Source: JBDXHU01 sp039989475
Lineage (GTDB): Bacteria > Pseudomonadota > Gammaproteobacteria > Pseudomonadales > Halieaceae
Length of the DNA: 64,000 nucleotides
NCBI GenBank assembly: GCA_039989475.1
Contig: JBDXHU010000004.1
Span: forward strand, 186,001-250,000
Direction of reading: 5' to 3'
Part shown: piece after piece, positions 59,580 through 64,000 of the stretch
Position numbering within the stretch: the stretch's first letter is position 1
Layout of the letters: the number at the start of each line of letters is the position of its first letter
Notes under the pieces: model-generated
The model's database searches: none
Told to the model about the DNA's origin: nothing
Seen by the model: only the letters and a program-made list of their open reading frames with translations
Made by a program: the position numbers and the translations under genes

Positions 59580-60230
59580 CTAGGGCGCAAGGCGCTCGAT
59601 AGACCAGGACAAATCCCCCTCTCGTGTGTAGAGAAAGCGATCATGCAGACGATGAGCGCCGCCCTGCCAGAACTCAATCTCCGAGGGCACCACCCGATAA
59701 CCTCCCCAAAAACTGGGCAAAGGCACCTCGCCATGGGCAAACTTGTGCTTGAACTCTGCCACTTTCTGCTCCAGCACCAGGCGCGCTGACAGGGGGCGAC
59801 TCTGGGCCGAGGCCCAGGCTGCCAGCTGGCTTTCGCGCGGGCGCGTCAGGAAGTAACGCGTGACCTCGGCCAGGGAAAGCCGCTCCACGGTGCCACCCAC
59901 GATCACCTGGCGCTCCAGGACATTCCAGGGAAACAGCAAACTGACATGGGGGTTCGCTACCATGGCCTCGGCCTTGCGGCTGCCCAGGTTGGTATAGAAA
60001 ACAAAGCCCTGGTCAGTGAAATCCTTAAGCAGGACTATTCGCTGCCAGGGCTTCGGCGCCTGGCCCGGTTGCTGTTCAACCGTGGCCAGGACCATGGCTG
60101 TGGGATCGTCCAGGCCGCCGCTGACCGATTGGGCCAGCCAGGATTCAAATTGTTCGAGGGGGTCATCACTGAGGTCTTCACGCTGCAGGCCACCCGAAAG
60201 ATATTCGCGCCGAAAATCTTCTAATTCCAT
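59580..60230 (-). CDS. pdxH: Pyridoxamine 5'-phosphate oxidase PdxH
   Basis: PdxH makes pyridoxal 5'-phosphate with FMN and oxygen. The 216-residue product has FESWLAQSVSGGLDDPTAMVLATV, FTDQGFVFYTNLGSRKAEAM, VSLLFPWNVLERQVIVGGTVERL and C-terminal WGGYRVVPSEIEFWQGGAHRLHDRF, the PdxH signature. Length matches the family (218). Confidence 0.97.
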   Translation of the reverse strand: MELEDFRREYLSGGLQREDLSDDPLEQFESWLAQSVSGGLDDPTAMVLATVEQQPGQAPKPWQRIVLLKDFTDQGFVFYTNLGSRKAEAMVANPHVSLLFPWNVLERQVIVGGTVERLSLAEVTRYFLTRPRESQLAAWASAQSRPLSARLVLEQKVAEFKHKFAHGEVPLPSFWGGYRVVPSEIEFWQGGAHRLHDRFLYTREGDLSWSIERLAP

Positions 60231-60262
60231 TGCTGTGGGAGTCCGGGCCGGCGTGGGAAGGC

Positions 60263-60631
60263 CTAGACCGCCCCTCCTTGCTGCAGCAGCATGAACAGAG
60301 TGCCGGCAAACAACAGCAGCACCACGGCGTCGACCATCCAGCTAATACGAGTTCGCACTCCGGCCGGCAGACTCGCCGGATCGGTCAAGCGCACACCGGC
60401 CGGTGTAATATCAAAGGCCCAGGACAGCGCCACGGTGACAGGAAAACCCAGCACCACGAAGGTCAATACCAGCGTCAGTGACCAATCGGGCCAAGCCATA
60501 TGCTGGAAAAGGTAATTGCTCCACTGCAGCACGCACCAACCGCCGACAGCATAAATTGTCGTCGAGCGCAGAACTTTGCGGCGTCTCAATTCGTCGACAA
60601 TTCCCGGGGCTTGTTCGCTATGATCGTCCAT
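60263..60631 (-). CDS. Stand-alone membrane domain resembling N-termini of adenylate cyclase/TPR proteins
   Basis: From the ATG at 60631 it has 122 residues. IVDELRRRKVLRSTTIYAVGGWCVLQWSNYLFQHMAWPDWSLTLVLTFVVLGFPVTVALSWAFDITPAGV (here in broken form: ELRRRKVLRSTTIYAVGGW, AFDITPAGVRLT) matches the three-helix RRKV...W...DW...WxFDxTPxG domain that usually precedes TPRs or cyclase domains in other proteins. A further membrane helix (DAVVLLLFAGTLFMLL) closes it. No catalytic or TPR part follows, so this is the membrane module alone. Confidence 0.75.
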   Translation of the reverse strand: MDDHSEQAPGIVDELRRRKVLRSTTIYAVGGWCVLQWSNYLFQHMAWPDWSLTLVLTFVVLGFPVTVALSWAFDITPAGVRLTDPASLPAGVRTRISWMVDAVVLLLFAGTLFMLLQQGGAV

Positions 60632-60762
60632 TGTCCATTGTCTATACGCAGCCGGCAGCAAGCCGTTACTATAGCGTAGATAGGCAGGAGGGCCGAGCGG
60701 AAAGTGAATCCTGAGCGCAAGCAGGCCAGCCAGAGATACAAGGCCAGTGATAGGGAGAGAAG

Positions 60763-61368
60763 ATGCAGTCACCACCCAAGCTAGTGCTGGCAGCCGACAG
60801 CGAGGCCGAGCTGCTGGCGGATATTTTCAGCGATGCCTTTGCCGACGACCCCGTCATGAACTGGGTGATTCCCTATACGGCCCTGTACCCGGGCTTCTAT
60901 AAATTGCTGGCAAGCGGTCTCTATCTGAAGCACAACATGGTGTATCGAGATAGCGAGAGCCGCGCCGCGGCCATGTGGCTGCCACCGGCGATAGACCACA
61001 AGGTTCCGATGGGATTAACCCAGCTGTGGCTGGTATTGCGCCTGGTCTTGCACAGTGGCCCTGGCATTCTCAAGCGGCTGGAACAGGTGCAGGAAGTCAT
61101 GATCAGACGACATCCGCGCCAGGCCCATTACTACCTGCATGCCATCGGCGCACGGCGCGCCAATCAGGGCGAGGGGCTGGGTTCAGCGCTGATCAAACAG
61201 GTAACGCGGATCTGCGACGCGGAAAAAATGCCCGCCTACCTGGAGAGCTCATCGCCAATGAATGTTCCCCTGTATGAGCGCCACGGCTTTGAAGTACAGG
61301 CGGAGGAAGCGGCCGGCAAGGGGGGGCCACCCCTGTATTTTATGTGGCGCGAGCCGCGCTCAGAATAA
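60763..61368 (+). CDS. GNAT family N-acetyltransferase
   Basis: The 201-residue protein has the GNAT fold: FSDAFADDPVMNWVIP at the start, the acetyl-CoA loop in RANQGEGLGSALIKQVTRIC (about 133-152; R-x-x-G-x-G), and LESSSPMNVPLYERHGFEV for the last strand-helix. Substrate unknown. Its 3' end overlaps the convergent DUF4136 lipoprotein gene by nine nt. GGGAGAG precedes the ATG. Confidence 0.93.
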   Translation: MQSPPKLVLAADSEAELLADIFSDAFADDPVMNWVIPYTALYPGFYKLLASGLYLKHNMVYRDSESRAAAMWLPPAIDHKVPMGLTQLWLVLRLVLHSGPGILKRLEQVQEVMIRRHPRQAHYYLHAIGARRANQGEGLGSALIKQVTRICDAEKMPAYLESSSPMNVPLYERHGFEVQAEEAAGKGGPPLYFMWREPRSE

Positions 61369-61941
61369 GTCGGGCAATATGCCCGGTGGGAATCGCGAAA
61401 AGATATCCAGCGCCGCGGCATCATAGCGACTCTGTCTCTCCGCAGTATCCGGCTTGGGCGGCAGGCGCCCTTTGATCACCGCGCGCCACACCGACTTACT
61501 GAGTTCCGGATCAATCAGGTCAACGATGAATGTACCCATGGTGTATTCGATCACCGAGACATCAGAGATTGCCGGGCCGCAGCGCCAACACTGGTAGTAG
61601 CTGCTGGCGTTATAGGGGCGCGCATCGGTCACTTCTTCGGTTACCACATGCCAGTCGACAACAACATCGGACTGGCTTGCATCATCGACTACCGTGAAGC
61701 CCTGCTGTCGCAAAGCCGCTACCAGTGCTTTATCAATAAGCGCGGCTTCCTCCAGTGTCAGGCCAGAGGCAAAGCAGGCGTCCGTGTCATGCGGAGCCAT
61801 CGCGAACTTCTGCACCCGGTCGAAATCATAACCGCGCTTGTAATCAATCGCCGGCCGTGGCGGGATAAAGCTTGTGCAGGCCGCCAGGCCGAGCACCAGA
61901 GCCAGCATCAGGAGTTTTTTGGATTTTTCAGGCCAGCCCAT
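61360..61941 (-). CDS. DUF4136 lipoprotein
   Basis: The 193-residue product has a lipoprotein signal (LLMLALVLGLAAC, lipobox LAAC) and the DUF4136 pattern of a first strand with YDFDRVQKFAM, a helix IDKALVAALRQQGFTVVD, SQSDVVVDWHVVTEE and GTFIVDLIDPELSKSVWRAVIKGRL. The role is probably envelope-associated but unknown. Confidence 0.88.
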   Translation of the reverse strand: MGWPEKSKKLLMLALVLGLAACTSFIPPRPAIDYKRGYDFDRVQKFAMAPHDTDACFASGLTLEEAALIDKALVAALRQQGFTVVDDASQSDVVVDWHVVTEEVTDARPYNASSYYQCWRCGPAISDVSVIEYTMGTFIVDLIDPELSKSVWRAVIKGRLPPKPDTAERQSRYDAAALDIFSRFPPGILPDLF

Positions 61942-61980
61942 AATAATTCTTCGAAGAGTATCGCCGCGCCATGAGTATAG

Positions 61981-62277
61981 CTACTCTCGGGTCGAAGGGT
62001 AAACCGGAGCGCGCAACCCGAAGCCCGGGATCTGTGGAAAGGGAAATAACTCCTGCCAGTTGTCGGGCAGCTCCTGCTGGAAACACTCGCCATAGATTGT
62101 GACCATGCTCGCCTGCAGTGCCGTTACTGTGGTGACATCCAGTGCAACCAGGGCCTGCATGAAGCCCTCGGTGCGCAGGCGCAAGGCCGGTGACACCTCC
62201 CCACCGCCCTGCAGTGTGGAAAATATCTGTCGCCATTGTTGCTCCAATTGCTCCAGTGCCCGGCTGTTTTTTGGCAT
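61981..62277 (-). CDS. Small hypothetical protein divergent from ggt
   Basis: From the ATG at 62277 (MPKNSRALEQLEQQWRQIF) the product has 98 residues, mainly helical, with VTALQASMVTIYGECFQQELPDNWQELFPFPQIPGFG, given here as QELPDNWQELFPFPQ. No family or targeting signal recognised. A longer frame to 62325 would overlap the ggt start. It is probably read alone, upstream of the DUF4136 gene. Confidence 0.6.
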   Translation of the reverse strand: MPKNSRALEQLEQQWRQIFSTLQGGGEVSPALRLRTEGFMQALVALDVTTVTALQASMVTIYGECFQQELPDNWQELFPFPQIPGFGLRAPVYPSTRE

Positions 62278-62310
62278 AATCCTGCAGACCCCAATAATGA
62301 GACCGCCACC

Positions 62311-64000
62311 TTGAAACCAATTCATGTGTTACTGCTCGCCCTGATTGTCGTGTTCAGCCCGGCCCAGGGTCAAGAACCGATTCTCAACTTCCAGAACCGG
62401 TTTCTTCCCGCCATCGCCAGCAACGGCATGGTGGCAGGCCCGGAAAAACTGGCCACAGAAATCGGCATAGACATCCTGCGCAAGGGCGGCAACGCGGTCG
62501 ATGCCGCGGTGGCGACCGGTTTCGCCCTGGCGGTGACCTACCCCAGGGCGGGCAATATTGGCGGTGGTGGTTTCATGCTGATCCACCTGGCCGAGGGGAA
62601 CAAGCAGACGGTCATCGATTACCGGGAGACCGCGCCGGCGCGAGCCCAACGCGACCTTTTCATAAACGAAGACGGCGAAGTCGATCGTATGCGCGAGTTC
62701 TTCAGCCATCAATCGGCGGGTGTGCCGGGCTCGGTCGCCGGCCTGATCTACGCGCTGGATAACTACGGCAGCATGAGCCTGAAACAGGTATTGCAGCCGG
62801 CAATCGACCTGGCGCGAAAAGGTTTCCCGGTCAGTTTTGCACTCGACTCCGAATTTGGCGCCCGGCAAGAGCGCCTGTTAATGGATGCAGAGGCCAAACG
62901 CCTGTTTTTTCGGCCCGATGGCAGTCGGCTCCCGGTAGGGTCCGTATTTCGCCAGCCTGAACTGGCCTGGACCCTGCAGCAGATCCGCAAACGCGGCAGC
63001 AGGGGTTTCTACGAGGGGCCGGTAGCGGATCGTATTGTGTCGAATATGGAAGCCAACGAGGGCCTCATCAGTCACAGCGACCTGGCCAACTACAAGGTGA
63101 TTGAACGCGCACCCGTGCGCGGCAGCTACCGGGGCTATGAAATCGTTGCACCCCCGCCTCCCTCTTCGGGCGGCACCCATATAATCCAGATACTGAATAT
63201 CCTTGAAGCCTATGCGCCGCTCGAGTGGGGGCATAATAGCGCTGCCTACCTGCACCACCTGACAGAGGCCATGAAGCTGGCCTACGCCGACCGCAGCCGC
63301 TACATGGGTGATCCGGACTACACCGCAGTGCCCGTGGCCCAGCTGATCGATAAAAACTACGCCGGCAAACTGCGCCAACGGATTCAGGCTGACAAGGCCA
63401 CCGCTTCAGCCGACATTGCACCGGGCATTGACCTGCCCTACGAAAGCAGTGATACCACCCACTTCACCGTTGCCGACGCCAATGGCAACGTGGTCACCAA
63501 TACCTATACCCTCAACTTCAGCTTCGGCTCGCACATCGCGGTACCGGGTACCGGCATGTTGTTGAACAACGAGATGGCGGACTTCGCCGCCAAGCCTGGC
63601 TCACCCAACGCATTCCGCCTCATAGAGAGCGAAGCCAACCGCATTGAAGGTGGCAAAAGACCCCTGTCTTCCATGACCCCCACTATGGTATTCAAGGATG
63701 GCAAGCCCTGGCTGGCCACCGGCAGCCCTGGCGGCAGCATCATCATTACCGCGGTACTGCAGACCATCATCAACGCCATGGACTTTGACATGAATATCGC
63801 CAGCGCCGCCGCCTCGGCCCGGGTTCACCATCAGTGGATGCCAGACCGGCTCACAGTGGAACAAGGCATAAGTCCGGATACCCGGCGCCTGCTGGAGAAA
63901 ATGGGGCACAAGGTTGTGGATACACGCCGCACCCTGGGGCGCACCCAGTCAATCATGCTGGAAGACGGCCTGCTCTATGGCGCCACCGATACACGCCGGC
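62311..64000 (+). CDS. ggt: Gamma-glutamyltransferase (partial, C-terminus beyond window)
   Basis: The Ntn-hydrolase processes and transfers the gamma-glutamyl group of glutathione in the periplasm. Start is a TTG at 62311 opening a signal peptide (KPIHVLLLALIVVFSPAQG, cut before QEP). Visible motifs are AVDAAVATGFALAVTYPRAG, DYRETAPARA, GGTHIIQILNILE and the self-cleavage/nucleophile Thr in SDTTHFTVADANGNVVTNTYT (broken here as DTTHFTV). The gene is open to the last base, 563 codons in, so only a short end is missing. Confidence 0.95.
   Translation, partial: MKPIHVLLLALIVVFSPAQGQEPILNFQNRFLPAIASNGMVAGPEKLATEIGIDILRKGGNAVDAAVATGFALAVTYPRAGNIGGGGFMLIHLAEGNKQTVIDYRETAPARAQRDLFINEDGEVDRMREFFSHQSAGVPGSVAGLIYALDNYGSMSLKQVLQPAIDLARKGFPVSFALDSEFGARQERLLMDAEAKRLFFRPDGSRLPVGSVFRQPELAWTLQQIRKRGSRGFYEGPVADRIVSNMEANEGLISHSDLANYKVIERAPVRGSYRGYEIVAPPPPSSGGTHIIQILNILEAYAPLEWGHNSAAYLHHLTEAMKLAYADRSRYMGDPDYTAVPVAQLIDKNYAGKLRQRIQADKATASADIAPGIDLPYESSDTTHFTVADANGNVVTNTYTLNFSFGSHIAVPGTGMLLNNEMADFAAKPGSPNAFRLIESEANRIEGGKRPLSSMTPTMVFKDGKPWLATGSPGGSIIITAVLQTIINAMDFDMNIASAAASARVHHQWMPDRLTVEQGISPDTRRLLEKMGHKVVDTRRTLGRTQSIMLEDGLLYGATDTRR

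Overview
The window looks like a chromosomal segment of a GC-rich marine gammaproteobacterium. The gene orders rnr-rlmB-rpsF-rpsR-DUF2232-rplI-dnaB, hfq-hflX-hflK-hflC, nnr-tsaE-amidase-mutL-miaA-hfq and orn/rsgA-sseA-psd are the ones familiar from Pseudomonas- and Halieaceae-like genomes. I infer the Halieaceae/OM60 neighbourhood from general resemblance, not from any search. Almost all of the window is coding. I see no prophage, insertion sequence, CRISPR array or rRNA operon.

Layout. 1-2500: tail of a DnaT-like gene and a lambda-P-like helicase-loader candidate, convergent with dnaB and separated from it by a modular GACCCC-rich repeat block. 2500-8442: ribosomal protein/RNA-maintenance block (rplI, DUF2232, rpsR, rpsF, rlmB, rnr) on the minus strand, then a divergent tRNA-Leu(CAG) unit with two degenerate tRNA-like copies in its leader. 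8500-12100: accessory genes (exported DUF3604 protein, Rieske oxygenase) separated by a second GACCCC repeat block and a possible FNR-type site. 12100-20000: pyrD/pyrK of class 1B, an exported MDR-type oxidoreductase, a LemA/M48 protease pair, a minimal AraC regulator and a membrane diguanylate cyclase. 20000-34400: purA-hisZ-DUF2065, hflC-hflK-hflX-hfq, miaA-mutL-amidase-tsaE-nnr (tightly overlapping), queG, orn. 34500-37250: rsgA, sseA, psd. 37250-37840: a gene-free stretch packed with hairpin elements and duplicated segments. 37840-47800: phoH, rnb, asnS, a SYLF protein, an SDR, a PPOX-fold protein, a transglutaminase/TPR lipoprotein, a 43-residue membrane protein behind an FNR-like promoter, and cysH. 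48000-64000: a nitronate monooxygenase-like gene, an NhaP-type antiporter, an orphan ParA, an iron alcohol dehydrogenase, DUF924, a pqiA-pqiA-pqiB-pqiC-nudix operon, cinA, GST, pdxH, several small hypotheticals, a GNAT enzyme, a DUF4136 lipoprotein and the first part of ggt.

How the parts work together. Most genes are housekeeping: replication, translation fidelity, RNA turnover (RNase R, RNase II and oligoribonuclease are all present), tRNA modification (MiaA, TsaE, QueG), mismatch repair, envelope biogenesis (amidase, Psd, PQI lipid transport) and purine/pyrimidine/histidine metabolism. The less ordinary material is mostly intergenic. Three hairpin elements share a core but each carries its own long complementary arms. 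There are short tandem duplications of gene ends (phoH, parA) and of the tRNA-Leu leader, and a modular GACCCC repeat family at two loci. Among proteins, the candidate helicase loader next to dnaB, the class 1B dihydroorotate dehydrogenase and the secreted quinone-reductase-like protein stand out.
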